Assembly (NCBI GenBank): GCA_040775095.1
Contig: JAXGTD010000026.1
Location: forward strand, 1-36,997
Direction of reading: 5' to 3'
Length of the DNA: 36,997 bases
From: JAXGTD01 sp040775095
GTDB lineage: Bacteria > Pseudomonadota > Gammaproteobacteria > Chromatiales > Chromatiaceae
Positions 7,996 to 16,574 of the stretch are shown piece by piece; the first letter of the stretch is position 1, and each line of letters starts with the position of its first letter. The translations under genes and the position numbers were made by a program. The notes beneath the pieces were generated by a model that saw nothing but the letters and a program-made list of their open reading frames with translations, had not been told where the DNA came from and ran no database searches.

Positions 7996-8292
7996 AGCGG
8001 TTCTCCGTGACCTTGCGCGGCCTGGCCGTGACTGAAGTGATCGCCGGGTGGATCCGCTTCAGAATCCGCCGCGACAGTTGGATGACCCGGTGGGCGACGC
8101 GCCCGCCGCGTGCGATTCTACGTCATCCCGGCAAGTCAGCGGCAGACCCACCCCGTCACGGCCCACGACGATGGCGGTCGGCGCAAGGGTGCCGAACCCC
8201 CGGTTGGACCCAGCGCGCCGGTGGCCCCAGGCGCTCGCGCCGGGACCCCGATCTCCGGCGCCTGGGGGGTCAGCCCCGGCGAGCCGGGAGAA

Positions 8293-8646
8293 TCAGCCGG
8301 CCGCGGACGGGCCCGCGGTGCCACCCACGCAGGGATTCTTGGCCGTCACGCCAAGGCCTCGCAGGACCTTCTCCGCGTTCGCAAGGTCACCGATAATGCT
8401 TCGCAACGGCCCCGGCAGCATCCTGACCAGGGTCGGCGTGACGATGATCCGAGCCTCGCAGGCGGCATTGGGATGCGCGATCACGTCGATGCTCTCCAGG
8501 CGACACCGGCCCCCCAACTGGTTGACGCACACGCGCCTGAGGGCCTCGATGGCCCGCTCGGCGTGGACGGTCTGGCCGGTGATGTAGAGCCGCAGCAGAT
8601 AGTCGGGCGTCTTTGTCTTGGGGCGACGTGGACGGGCGTGGATCGG
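8293..8646 (-). CDS. KaiB-like domain frame without a usable start codon
   Basis: From 8646 down to the TGA at 8293 the frame encodes a full KaiB-like thioredoxin fold: KTKTPDYLLRLYITGQT, then AIEALRRV, then RLESIDVIAHP, then IIVTPTLVRMLPGPLRSIIGDL and EKVLRGLG. KaiB is the clock protein that binds KaiC, and KaiB-like proteins occur in many bacteria without a full clock. An in-frame TGA at 8647-8649 lies about ten codons before the domain. No ATG, GTG or TTG falls between it and the first strand. The first GTG is at 8532, which would delete the first strand and helix. The gene is therefore either a recently inactivated copy that lost its 5' end or uses a rare start such as ATC or CTG. No kaiC is visible. 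Domain identity is fairly sure; expression is doubtful. Confidence 0.62.
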   Translation of the reverse strand, partial: PIHARPRRPKTKTPDYLLRLYITGQTVHAERAIEALRRVCVNQLGGRCRLESIDVIAHPNAACEARIIVTPTLVRMLPGPLRSIIGDLANAEKVLRGLGVTAKNPCVGGTAGPSAAG

Positions 8647-9033
8647 TCAGCTGGCACGCAGCAAGAACCCTGGTAGCACGGCCAACCCGGGGGATACCGG
8701 CCCGGCGCGACAGGCCGGCCAAGCCGAAGATACCCCCTGGGAAACCGGGTTCCGAATGCCCCGGGCGAAATGCTGAAAACGACTTTCCGGTCCAAGTCGC
8801 GGATGGCCCGCGCGCCCCCCGAGGGTCCCGGGGCCCGGATCTGGTATGGTGACCAGGTGGCCGGCGGGAGGACAGCGCGACGCGCCGCCGAGAATCCCAT
8901 ACAAATGACCATCGGCGCGTCATTGCACCTGCTCCAGCCGCAGCTGGCGTTGATCTCTGTCAAGGCAGCCAGGACGCGTCGGCGGCCATGCTGCCCGCTC
9001 CCCTGAACACTTCGGCACTCTGGACTCGACGAG
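8647..9033. other. Intergenic region with degenerate repeat-like sequence
   Basis: The 387 bp between the KaiB-like frame and the cytochrome gene at 9034 contain no credible gene. The part 8690-8830 is rich in short inverted GC blocks. It includes GGAAACCGGGTTC (8740-8752) and ATGGCCCGCGCG (8803-8814), which resemble pieces of the dispersed intergenic repeat found elsewhere in the window, but too weakly to call a copy. An FNR-like box at 8950-8963 is listed separately. Confidence 0.4.
8950..8963 (+). promoter_or_regulatory. FNR-like box upstream of dihaem cytochrome c
   Basis: TTGAT-CTCT-GTCAA differs from the FNR consensus TTGAT-N4-ATCAA by one base. Its centre is about 77 bp before the ATG at 9034. 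A weak -10-like word CATGCT (8987-8992) is about 33 bp from the centre, close to class II geometry. It is less convincing than the two perfect boxes in the nos cluster. Confidence 0.55.
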
Positions 9034-9756
9034 ATGAAGCACGCGGGCGCATGGCGTGGGGCCGCGCTGATATCCATGGCCTTGGGCACACTGGTCCCGC
9101 TCGCCACCCAGGCCGGGCCGGGCGCGTTGGACGGGATCCCCTTTGCCGACGCAGACGCGGCGATCGGCAGTGAGATCAATGAGGTCTGCGCGGGGTGCCA
9201 TGGCGAGTTCGGGCAGGGTGGCAAGGCCGGAGAATACCCGCGCCTGGCCGGTCTCCCGGCCGGCTTCATCGCGAGACAGTTGCTGCTGTTTCGCGAGCGC
9301 CTGCGCCAGAACATGGCGATGGTGGAGTACATCGACCATCGGCAGATGCCCGACGAGGACATCGCCCATATCGCCACCTATCTCGCCGGCATCGAGCTCC
9401 CCAACCGACTGCCACCGGCCGACGAGGCGGCCCCCGGATTCAACGCCTACCAGCGCCTGCTCGACGCCAAGCGCGTCATCCAGATCGAGCGGGCGCCAGG
9501 CGACGTGGCGGCAGGCCGACGCCTCTACCGACGCGAATGCGCGTCCTGCCACGGCAGCGACGGCGCCGGCGACGACGACGACGCGGTGCCCGTGCTCGCC
9601 GGCCAGTACACGAGCTATCTGTGGCGGCAGATTCCCAAGTACATCAATCAGCAGCGCATCCACGACGTCGACGCCCCCGAGGACAACATGCTGGCGGAGC
9701 TGACCGACGAGCAGCTGCGCGACATCTTCGCCTATGTCTCGACGCTGGATGATTGA
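9034..9756 (+). CDS. Dihaem cytochrome c, c4-like, convergent with the nos cluster
   Basis: This 240-residue secreted electron carrier has a signal peptide (about residues 1-27, ending near ATQAGPG). It has haem motifs CAGCH (Cys52/Cys55/His56) and CASCH (Cys169/Cys172/His173). Likely distal methionines are in QNMAMVEY or RQMPDED and in DNMLAEL. It has the two-domain arrangement of cytochrome c4. The gene runs on the plus strand and ends 38 bp before the stop of nosY. The near-consensus FNR-like box upstream suggests co-regulation with nosZ, so it may be one of the donors to NosZ. This last point is inference. Confidence 0.88.
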   Translation: MKHAGAWRGAALISMALGTLVPLATQAGPGALDGIPFADADAAIGSEINEVCAGCHGEFGQGGKAGEYPRLAGLPAGFIARQLLLFRERLRQNMAMVEYIDHRQMPDEDIAHIATYLAGIELPNRLPPADEAAPGFNAYQRLLDAKRVIQIERAPGDVAAGRRLYRRECASCHGSDGAGDDDDAVPVLAGQYTSYLWRQIPKYINQQRIHDVDAPEDNMLAELTDEQLRDIFAYVSTLDD

Positions 9757-9794
9757 CCGGGCAAGAGGTGCCAGCGAGTCGGAAACGGGGCCCG

Positions 9795-10622
9795 TCAGGG
9801 CAGATCGGAGCGGCAGAACGCGCGGTAACCCAACCACGCGCAAAGCGTGCCAAGGGCGGTTGGGTAGAGCAGCGCGTAGAGGATGTAGCCGGTGGTGCCG
9901 AAGTGGTCGAGGATCACGTAGGCCGAGGGCCCGAGCAGTACCAGTTGCGGATCAAACAGCATCATCGCGGCGGTGCGAAAGACCTGCATCGGGTTCGCCA
10001 GGGCGATGCCCACGGCAGCCTCCGGGGGCAGCGCACCACGGATCATCACGCCGAGCAGCACCAGATCCAGAAACAGCAGCAGTGTCAGCCAGACGACAAA
10101 GGCCGCGCCCTGGGCCACGTCGGCGCTGCGGGCAAGCGTCGAGATCAACATCCCGATCCCGAGGAAACACCAGGCCAGCGCCATCAATAACGCGGTGTAG
10201 TAGAACAACAACTGCCAGGGCACGTCGGCCCCGCGCAGGGCGCCCCAGATTACACCACCGAACATGGCCAACACGACCGGTAGAAAGACCACCGCGAAGC
10301 GCCCCAGCAGCTTGCCCCAGTACCAGGCATCCAGACCGATGGGCAGCGCGAGGAGGTATTCGAACACCCCCGCCTCCCGGTCTCCGGCGACCGAGCGCAC
10401 CGTCGTGATGAGCACGAACACGGGAAGAATGGCCATCGACAACTGGATGTAGGTCACCAGCAGGCGCGACAGGCCGGTAAAGCCCATGATCCGCGACTCG
10501 GTGATGCCAAACAGAAACAGCAGAATCAGCATCCCGCCGAAGACCGCCGTGTAGACAATGAACCACTTGGCACGCACGGATTCGAGGATATCGCCGTAGG
10601 CGGTGAGCAGGAGGTGGGACAT
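9795..10622 (-). CDS. nosY: NosY, ABC transporter permease for Cu-S centre assembly
   Basis: NosY is the membrane permease of the NosDFY ABC complex needed to supply sulfur and mature the CuZ centre of N2O reductase. The 275-residue protein has about six membrane segments, including FIVYTAVFGGMLILLFLFG, LVTYIQLSMAILPVFVLITT and VVWLTLLLFLDLVLLGVMI. It also has the SVAGDREAGVFEYLLALPI coupling segment typical of ABC-2 permeases in this family. It is the last gene of the nos cluster, 18 bp after nosL, and is convergent with the cytochrome gene ending at 9756. No obvious intrinsic terminator lies in the 38-bp gap. Confidence 0.92.
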   Translation of the reverse strand: MSHLLLTAYGDILESVRAKWFIVYTAVFGGMLILLFLFGITESRIMGFTGLSRLLVTYIQLSMAILPVFVLITTVRSVAGDREAGVFEYLLALPIGLDAWYWGKLLGRFAVVFLPVVLAMFGGVIWGALRGADVPWQLLFYYTALLMALAWCFLGIGMLISTLARSADVAQGAAFVVWLTLLLFLDLVLLGVMIRGALPPEAAVGIALANPMQVFRTAAMMLFDPQLVLLGPSAYVILDHFGTTGYILYALLYPTALGTLCAWLGYRAFCRSDLP

Positions 10623-10640
10623 GATACGGTCGCCTGTGGG

Positions 10641-11138
10641 TCAGCGAGGGTCAGGGTTGAACGGGGCGCCCAGTGGCGACTCGCGCCCGCCATGGCGATT
10701 CACCGCGCCCTCGACTGCCAGGATTCGCTCGCGCGCCTCGGCGAAGCGCAGCGTCCCCGGCGCCGGCTCCGACTGGGCGCCCAGGCCGTATCCCATCGGC
10801 GTGACCTGATCACGGACATAAAATGCCGAACGCGCGTCGATCCAGTCACCATTGCGCCAGTCGTTCACCCAGATCTCGGTACTCGGGTCATCGCGCTCGG
10901 GTCGGTCCTGCAACCAGACCAGCGCGCAGCCCAGGTCGTCGAACAGGTGCACACGGCGGTCATTCTCCGCGGTACCGATACGCACCTGGGCGGCGTGGCG
11001 CCGGTCGCTCAGCACCATGCGACAGCGCTCACAGGTGGCGCGGTCGTAGTGGACCTCCACCGGGCCGGTGCCCGAATCGCCGCAGGCCGTGACGAGCAGC
11101 GCGACGAGCAGCAACCATGCCCGATCAGGCCAAGGCAC
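10641..11138 (-). CDS. nosL: NosL, copper-binding outer-membrane lipoprotein
   Basis: NosL delivers Cu(I) for assembly of the copper centres of N2O reductase. From the GTG at 11138 the protein has 165 residues with a lipoprotein signal peptide (lipobox LVTAC, Cys19). The Cu-binding CERCRM motif follows (Cys36, Cys39, Met41), then FDDLGCALVWLQ and the WVND and MGYGLGA segments of the family. The GTG is favoured because GAGGAG lies seven bases before it. An in-frame ATG at 11162 would add eight residues and lacks a well-spaced site. The start overlaps the end of nosF by 14 bp, indicating coupling. nosY follows. Confidence 0.9.
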   Translation of the reverse strand: MPWPDRAWLLLVALLVTACGDSGTGPVEVHYDRATCERCRMVLSDRRHAAQVRIGTAENDRRVHLFDDLGCALVWLQDRPERDDPSTEIWVNDWRNGDWIDARSAFYVRDQVTPMGYGLGAQSEPAPGTLRFAEARERILAVEGAVNRHGGRESPLGAPFNPDPR

Positions 11139-12003
11139 GGACTCGCTCCTCGCCGATCTCATCCCAATGGATGGCTCCCAACAGGGCCGCGTAGCGCGAC
11201 AGCAACCCGAGGAAGCGCAGGCGATCCGGCCCCGCCACCTCCCCACTCCAGCTCATGCCCTCGTTCGTCGAGACGAAGCCCCAGGCCGCGATGGCGCGGG
11301 CGAAAGCGGCGTCCGCCCGGCTCAGTCGGAGGGTGCAGGCAAGCCGGCTGGACAGGTCCACCAGATCGGCAACGCGATCGTCGAGCACCACGCGTCCCTG
11401 GTCCAACTCGATAACCCGGTTCACCAGCGCGGCGACCTCATCGAGCCGATGGCTGGAGATGAGCATCGCGGCACGGGTCTGACGCTCGGCGAGGATGTCG
11501 AAAAATACGCGGCGCGCCTCCGGATCCAGGTTCGCGGCCGGCTCGTCCAGCACCAGGATATCCGCGTCGCGCCCGAGGGCAATGGCGATCAGCAGCTTCT
11601 GCTTCTGGCCACCGGAGAGCTTGACGAACGGCTGGTGCCGGAACCCGGCGGGATCGAGGCCAAGCCGCCGGGCAAGGGATTCGATCTGCCGCGGGTCGGC
11701 TCCGCACAGACTGGCGGCGAAGCGCACCAACTGGCCCACCGGCATCTTCAGCGGCGGGGGCAGCTGCGGCACGAAGCCAACGCGCGAGAGGACCTCGCGG
11801 CGGTGGGCGCGGGGCTCAAGTCCGTCCACCAACACCCGCCCCTGGTGCAGATATTCGCCCAGCAGACAGCGGATCAACGTGGTCTTGCCCGCACCGTTGG
11901 ACCCAACCAGGGCGATGCGGTGACCGCGCTCGATGGCCAGATCGATCCCGCCCAATACCGGCTGACCACGGAACTGCTTGGCGACGGCTTCGAGGCGGAT
12001 CAT
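11125..12003 (-). CDS. nosF: NosF, ABC transporter ATP-binding protein
   Basis: NosF powers the NosDFY complex used in CuZ centre biogenesis. The protein of about 292 residues has Walker A GSNGAGKTT, a Q-loop region (VGFVPQLPPPLKM), the ABC signature LSGGQKQK, Walker B ILVLDEPAANLD and the switch His in ISSHRLDE. The region after about residue 215 is a NosF-like C-terminal domain. I favour the ATG at 12003 (MIRLEAVAKQF), where the ABC fold begins. An in-frame GTG at 12018 would add five residues and sits 4 bp after the nosH stop. It lies between nosH and nosL in a tight operon. Confidence 0.92.
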   Translation of the reverse strand: MIRLEAVAKQFRGQPVLGGIDLAIERGHRIALVGSNGAGKTTLIRCLLGEYLHQGRVLVDGLEPRAHRREVLSRVGFVPQLPPPLKMPVGQLVRFAASLCGADPRQIESLARRLGLDPAGFRHQPFVKLSGGQKQKLLIAIALGRDADILVLDEPAANLDPEARRVFFDILAERQTRAAMLISSHRLDEVAALVNRVIELDQGRVVLDDRVADLVDLSSRLACTLRLSRADAAFARAIAAWGFVSTNEGMSWSGEVAGPDRLRFLGLLSRYAALLGAIHWDEIGEERVRALA

Positions 12004-12022
12004 GGGTTGGTGACGCACCCGC

Positions 12023-13003
12023 TCAAGACAACCACCCGGCGCCCTTGAGCTTGTAGCTCAGCGACGAGGTCGGGCAGACATCGACGCACAACCCGCAGCG
12101 TGTGCAGTCCGCGCCAATGTCGGTGTCCACGGCGGTGGCGCGACCGCGGATGGTCACGTCCAGCACGTGGGGCACCAGGCAGACCTTACGGCAGTCGCCC
12201 TCGTGATGACAGGACTTGACGTTGTATGCGACGCGCAGCGGCGTGGCCAGGCTGCCGACCAGGCCATAGGTGATGCCGATGGGGCAGACGTAGCGACACC
12301 AGGCACGCCGCGAGAAAAATACCTCTAACCCAAGCAACAGCAGCACCCAGAGCAGGGCGAGCCCGGGCCCGTAGATCAGCGCGCGGCTGAGGATGCCGGT
12401 GGGGGAGATGGCCTCGAACAGCGTATAACCCGTGGCCAGCGTGAGCAGCACGAACAGCAGATAGAGCACGGCCCGCGCCCCGCGGTGGAACCGCAGGTCG
12501 CGCGCCCAACCGCGCGCGGCAAGCCAAAGATGCAGGGCCTCGGCCCACTCCGCCACCAGGTGATAGGGGCAGACCCACGAACAGAAGGTACGCCCGCCAA
12601 GCAGCCACCACAGCAGGAAGACCGTGACCGTACCGATCACCAGGTTCGGGACCACGTGCTTGTACGCCAGCATGACCTGCAGCGCGGAGTTCAGGTCGGC
12701 GAGATGGAAGCCGAGCACCCGAGAGGCGGTCAGCGCGCCCTCGACCAGTTGGACGTCGAAATGGTACGACACGACGAACAGAAGATTGACCACAATCAGC
12801 GTCGCCCAGCGCCGGTTACGCCACTTGTTGCGGCCAGGCGAGTGGGCATGCTTGTGCTCTACAGATCGCAGGGTCTCGGCATCAAGCTTCTGCCGACGCT
12901 TCTCGGCATAGATGTCGCGCACCACCACCGGGATCTGCTCCAGCGTTGGCTTGTGCGGCTTGGCGCCGATCAACTGACGCAGAGATGTGAGGAGATAGCT
13001 CAT
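12023..13003 (-). CDS. nosH: NosH (NapH-type) membrane iron-sulfur protein
   Basis: This 326-residue inner-membrane quinol-oxidase-like protein is thought, in clade II nos systems, to work with NosG in passing electrons from the quinone pool towards NosZ. It has four or more membrane segments, two cytoplasmic CX3CP motifs (CSWVCPY and CRYVCPIG), CHHEGDCRKVC, and a C-terminal ferredoxin motif CTRCGLCVDVCP. The N-terminal stretch before the first membrane segment (residues 1 to about 65) is long, hydrophilic and basic. The ATG at 13003 overlaps the nosG stop as ATGA (13000-13003). A longer frame to 13177 lies inside nosG and is not favoured. Confidence 0.9.
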   Translation of the reverse strand: MSYLLTSLRQLIGAKPHKPTLEQIPVVVRDIYAEKRRQKLDAETLRSVEHKHAHSPGRNKWRNRRWATLIVVNLLFVVSYHFDVQLVEGALTASRVLGFHLADLNSALQVMLAYKHVVPNLVIGTVTVFLLWWLLGGRTFCSWVCPYHLVAEWAEALHLWLAARGWARDLRFHRGARAVLYLLFVLLTLATGYTLFEAISPTGILSRALIYGPGLALLWVLLLLGLEVFFSRRAWCRYVCPIGITYGLVGSLATPLRVAYNVKSCHHEGDCRKVCLVPHVLDVTIRGRATAVDTDIGADCTRCGLCVDVCPTSSLSYKLKGAGWLS

Positions 13004-13875
13004 CCGAGCGCGCCCTCCGAGTCGACGTCGCGGTCGAAGTCCACAACGATGGCAGCGGACTCCACCGGACAGATCATTTCGCACACGCCGCAACCCACGC
13101 AACCGTCCTCGACCCTGGGCACCGCCCGCGTGCCGTCGGCGGATCGCTCCAGGCGCAGCGCATGGCGGGGCGGACACTGGTTGACATCACCGGATGGCGG
13201 TGTACCCGCGGCGCACTGGGCGATGCGAATCTCGATCGGGCACTGACGCACGCACAGGTCACACAGCGGAAGATCATAGGGGTGATCGGCCACCGGGATC
13301 GGGTTCCACCGGTCGACCTCCTCGTAACGCAGATGACCGCGGAATGCCGGCCCGCGCGCCAGCCCCTTGAAGCCCTTCCCCTGCGCGGCGAGGCAGGCGT
13401 CGGGGCGCGCGAGCCGCGCGAGCCCCATGCGCGCCTGGGCAGGGTAATTGATCGAATGGGTCAGGGCACCCGTGGGACAGGCGAGCACGCATTGGAGTCC
13501 GTCACAGGAGAAGTCGCAGGCCTGGGCGCGCGCATCGATATAGGGGACACCGACGCCAACCCCGTCGACGAGGTCCGCCAGCCGGATCGCATTGACCGGG
13601 CACACCTGTACACACTGCCCGCACTTGATACAGGCACCGAGCAGCTCGTGCTCGTCGCGTCCCTGCTTCAGGGCCCCCGGCGGACGTAGCCGGGCGTTGG
13701 CCCCGCCCACCGCGGGCAACAATCCGATGAGCGAAACACCCGCGGCACCGAGCACGAACCCGACCGAGCGCAGGAACTCGCGTCGCGCCTGCGCCTTGCG
13801 CGGTGAGACCTTGCCGGACGAAGGCGCCGGCGGCCGTGGTTTACGATCAGGGTCAGTCACGGTTTTGCATGCCAA
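13000..13875 (-). CDS. nosG: NosG (NapG-type) periplasmic ferredoxin
   Basis: The 291-residue protein has four [4Fe-4S] cluster motifs: CIKCGQCVQVCP; an irregular DFSCDGLQCVLACP; CDLCVRQCP with a distant partner Cys; and CVGCGVCEMICP. The N-terminus carries a twin-arginine-like signal (ARREFLRSVGFVLGAAGVSL, about residues 31-50), so export folded by Tat is likely. It matches NapG/MauM-type ferredoxins and, with NosH, replaces the missing NosR in clade II nos clusters. It starts nine bases after the nosD stop. No clear ribosome binding site is seen before ATG 13875, and a GTG at 13860 is an alternative start. It overlaps nosH by four bases. Confidence 0.9.
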   Translation of the reverse strand: MACKTVTDPDRKPRPPAPSSGKVSPRKAQARREFLRSVGFVLGAAGVSLIGLLPAVGGANARLRPPGALKQGRDEHELLGACIKCGQCVQVCPVNAIRLADLVDGVGVGVPYIDARAQACDFSCDGLQCVLACPTGALTHSINYPAQARMGLARLARPDACLAAQGKGFKGLARGPAFRGHLRYEEVDRWNPIPVADHPYDLPLCDLCVRQCPIEIRIAQCAAGTPPSGDVNQCPPRHALRLERSADGTRAVPRVEDGCVGCGVCEMICPVESAAIVVDFDRDVDSEGALG

Positions 13876-13884
13876 ACAGGGGGA

Positions 13885-15255
13885 TCAGTCCGATCCAAGT
13901 TTACTGCGCAGGGCCTCATAGGCGTCGAATGAATTGCCCTCGTCCTTCGGCGGCACCGGGGCTTCAGCACCCGCGTCCTCGCCCGGTCCTGGGACAGACG
14001 CGGCAATGGCGTCTTCTTCGATTCGGGGTCGGGGATCGCGGGCCATGAGTTGGGGCGGGCTAAATGGCGCCAGGCGCTCCAGGAAATCGACCACTTCCAG
14101 CACCGGGGAGCCCTTGAAAAACTGCGCCGGCGGGACGTCCATCCAGAGGCGGTCCGCGTAAGCGTACAATTCGTAAGGCGTATCACCGACAGCATCGCCG
14201 TTGCGGTCGAAGCCTTCGTAGTCGTCCCAGAAATTGTCTTCCCAGACATTGCGGTTGGCGCTCTTTCCTCCCTCGACCACCATCTGCGTGATATTGCCCT
14301 TGAAGCGGTTGGCGGTGAACAGATTTCCCTGCCAATCGTTGAGCCAGCGAATGCCGACCCCGTTGTAGGCGATCAGATTGTCGCGGACCCGGTTGTTCGT
14401 GTCCGGCTGGTACGGAGACACGTCCAGATAGAGCCCGGTCGCGCAGTAGAGGATCCGATTGCCCTCGATGGTGACATCGGAGGTCTCTTTGAAGCCGATC
14501 CCGATGCCGGTCGGGCCCTGCGCATTGGCGATGTAGTTGTTTCGAATGACCACGCCGTCGCTGTACATTAGGAAGATACCGACCGAGTTGTCCTCGTAGT
14601 GGTTATCCTCGACACGGTTGTGCTGCGAATACATGAAGTGCAGAGAATAGCGTCCGCCGCGCGCATCGTTACGGGCGATGAGGTTGTCGCGCGAATACCA
14701 GACGACGGTGTCGCGGGCATTGCGGATGACATTGTCCGTTACCTGGTTGTCAAAGCTGTACCAGAGCCGTATTGCGTCGCCGCGCACGCCGAGATCGACT
14801 GCCTTCGAGGAGATCTGATTGCGGCGCACGATGTTGTGGCTGGACTGCTGCATGTCGATGCCGAACAGGCAGTCCTCGATGCGATTGTCCTTGATGACAT
14901 TGAAGTCGCCGCGCACCTGCACGCCCGCATCGAGGTCATTGAAAGAGCTGCCGGTGTTGCGCAGCGTCAGGCCCTTCAGCGTCGCGCTGTCCGTGTCGAG
15001 CAGGACCACCGTGCCATGGCCTCCGCCGTCGATCACGACCTGACCTCGGCCATCGAGGGTGAGCGGGGTATCGATGACCACCGGCCCGGAATAGACCCCA
15101 GGCTCCGGGGTCAGCACCGCCCCCGCCTGGGCCGCGTCGATCAGCGGCTGCAGCGGCGGGAAGCCGGCCGCCGCGGCGGGTCCCTGCAGCATTGCCACCA
15201 CGAGCGCCAGTAGCGGCAGACCCCAGGGAAGCAGAATGGGGCGTCGCGCGCTCAC
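13885..15255 (-). CDS. nosD: NosD, periplasmic copper-processing protein
   Basis: NosD is the periplasmic partner of NosFY in maturing the CuZ site of N2O reductase. The 456-residue protein has a Sec signal peptide (about 1-29). A right-handed beta-helix of CASH/NosD repeats spans roughly residues 40-330, with repeated phrases such as NVIKDNRIEDCLFGID, NRVEDNHYEDNSVGIFLMYS and VTIEGNRILYCATGLYLD. The conserved NVWEDNFWDDYEGFD segment follows. The C-terminal tail of about 60 residues is Pro/Glu-rich and looks disordered. It lies 25 bp after the nosB-like gene and 9 bp before nosG. Confidence 0.94.
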   Translation of the reverse strand: MSARRPILLPWGLPLLALVVAMLQGPAAAAGFPPLQPLIDAAQAGAVLTPEPGVYSGPVVIDTPLTLDGRGQVVIDGGGHGTVVLLDTDSATLKGLTLRNTGSSFNDLDAGVQVRGDFNVIKDNRIEDCLFGIDMQQSSHNIVRRNQISSKAVDLGVRGDAIRLWYSFDNQVTDNVIRNARDTVVWYSRDNLIARNDARGGRYSLHFMYSQHNRVEDNHYEDNSVGIFLMYSDGVVIRNNYIANAQGPTGIGIGFKETSDVTIEGNRILYCATGLYLDVSPYQPDTNNRVRDNLIAYNGVGIRWLNDWQGNLFTANRFKGNITQMVVEGGKSANRNVWEDNFWDDYEGFDRNGDAVGDTPYELYAYADRLWMDVPPAQFFKGSPVLEVVDFLERLAPFSPPQLMARDPRPRIEEDAIAASVPGPGEDAGAEAPVPPKDEGNSFDAYEALRSKLGSD

Positions 15256-15280
15256 GGCCGCCGACGCCGCCCGCGGCGCG

Positions 15281-16495
15281 TCACCTCGGCGCCACCCGTG
15301 GCCGCACCCGGCGTAACAGGGCCGCTGCCGCGAGCGCCGCGGAGTACAGCAGCATGAGCCCGAAGCCCCAGTGCGGATAGGAGTGCGTAGCGAACTGGGC
15401 TACCTTGCCGTCGCCGAAGACCGTGGGCATAAACGGCTTGACGGTGAATGCCCCCATCTCGTTCAGGCGATGTCCATACCACCAGAGCCAGGCCGAATAG
15501 TCCAGAATGAAGAACAACGGCAGGACCATCGGGACCAGGATCAGCAGCCAGTACAGAAGCCCGCTGGAACGCCGCGCACCCCACAGCAGCAGCACCATCG
15601 CGGCGATCAGCAGGCCCACAAACAGGTGCCCTGCCAGCGCCATCGCGGCGGCCATCGGGCGGATTTCCGCGGGGTTGTTGAAATACCGGCCCAGGCTCTT
15701 GGCGTAGTGCCACGCGAGGATCTGTGACCCGCTGCCAGTCCAGGGCTCGCGCTCGGCAGCTGGCTGGCGCTCCTGATCCTTGTCATAGGTCACGCGCAGG
15801 CTGTCGATCAGCCTTGCCTTCTGGGACCGGTCGCCCGCCGCGGCAGGGCCCGCCTCGGGCGCTGTGGCGCCCGGTGATGTCTTCGCAAGCGAGGCCTTGA
15901 GTTGCGCAATGAGCGCATCGCCGGCAGACAGGCCGGCGGTACCCGCGGCGGACTCCTCCGTCCCCGCCTCCTGGTCCAGCGACGTGACCAGGGCCGTCAC
16001 GTAGCCCGTGCTCTGCAGCCGTAACCCCTCGCCTCCGTAGTAGGTCAGCAGCATCCAGGTGGTGATGGCGGCAAACCCCACCCCCATGACCAGCAGCCGC
16101 GGCCCCCGCGCGGTGATCGCGAAGCCGAGCAGCATCACCGCGAACATCGCCACGATGAACGGCGAGAAGGCCTTCTCCACCACCCCGCCTGCCGCGATCG
16201 GGTACATGCCCACGTAGTGATTGATGGTGTCCATCTCGTGGACGCAATCGAGCGGCTCGACCTCCTCGATCTCGGCCTTCTCCACCGCCGCGCAACCGTT
16301 GGCAACGCCATCCATGTGGAAATGGATGCGCACCCCGTCCGGAAACGCCTCGGGCGGGTAGTTCGGCGCCGTCAGCGAGACCCACCAGATCGGGGTGAAA
16401 TAGATCGCCGCAAGCAGCCCGATGGCCACCAGAATCAGCACGGCTGCCAGCGCGTTACGGCGGTTCTTGCCGGGTTCAACGACGGGACTGCTCAT
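15281..16495 (-). CDS. NosB-like polytopic membrane protein of the clade II nos cluster
   Basis: The 404-residue protein has about six membrane segments: one near residues 14-36, two near 108-155, and three in the C-terminal third. A large soluble loop lies after the first, containing HFHMDGVANGCAAVEKAE and DCVHEMDTINHYVGMYPI. The His, Met and Cys residues there could bind copper or haem, but this is not shown. A Gly/Ala-rich linker fills about residues 175-225. Position (just upstream of nosD in a cluster lacking nosR) and topology suggest NosB, the membrane protein of unknown role typical of clade II clusters. I did not recognise a firm sequence signature, so the name is inferred from context. 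Confidence 0.7.
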   Translation of the reverse strand: MSSPVVEPGKNRRNALAAVLILVAIGLLAAIYFTPIWWVSLTAPNYPPEAFPDGVRIHFHMDGVANGCAAVEKAEIEEVEPLDCVHEMDTINHYVGMYPIAAGGVVEKAFSPFIVAMFAVMLLGFAITARGPRLLVMGVGFAAITTWMLLTYYGGEGLRLQSTGYVTALVTSLDQEAGTEESAAGTAGLSAGDALIAQLKASLAKTSPGATAPEAGPAAAGDRSQKARLIDSLRVTYDKDQERQPAAEREPWTGSGSQILAWHYAKSLGRYFNNPAEIRPMAAAMALAGHLFVGLLIAAMVLLLWGARRSSGLLYWLLILVPMVLPLFFILDYSAWLWWYGHRLNEMGAFTVKPFMPTVFGDGKVAQFATHSYPHWGFGLMLLYSAALAAAALLRRVRPRVAPR

Positions 16496-16574
16496 ACTGC
16501 TTCGCTCCGCACATCGGGACGGTTCGGGTCATGGGTGAGGGGGTCAAGGCGATTGCTTCGAATCCGCCCCTGTC

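Noticed and set aside
8640..8680. A sigma-54 promoter (TGGCACG at 8652-8658)
   Set aside because: The matching GC element (TTGC) is not at the required spacing on either strand.
9757..9794. An intrinsic terminator between the convergent cytochrome and nosY genes
   Set aside because: No stem of useful length followed by T residues was found on either strand.
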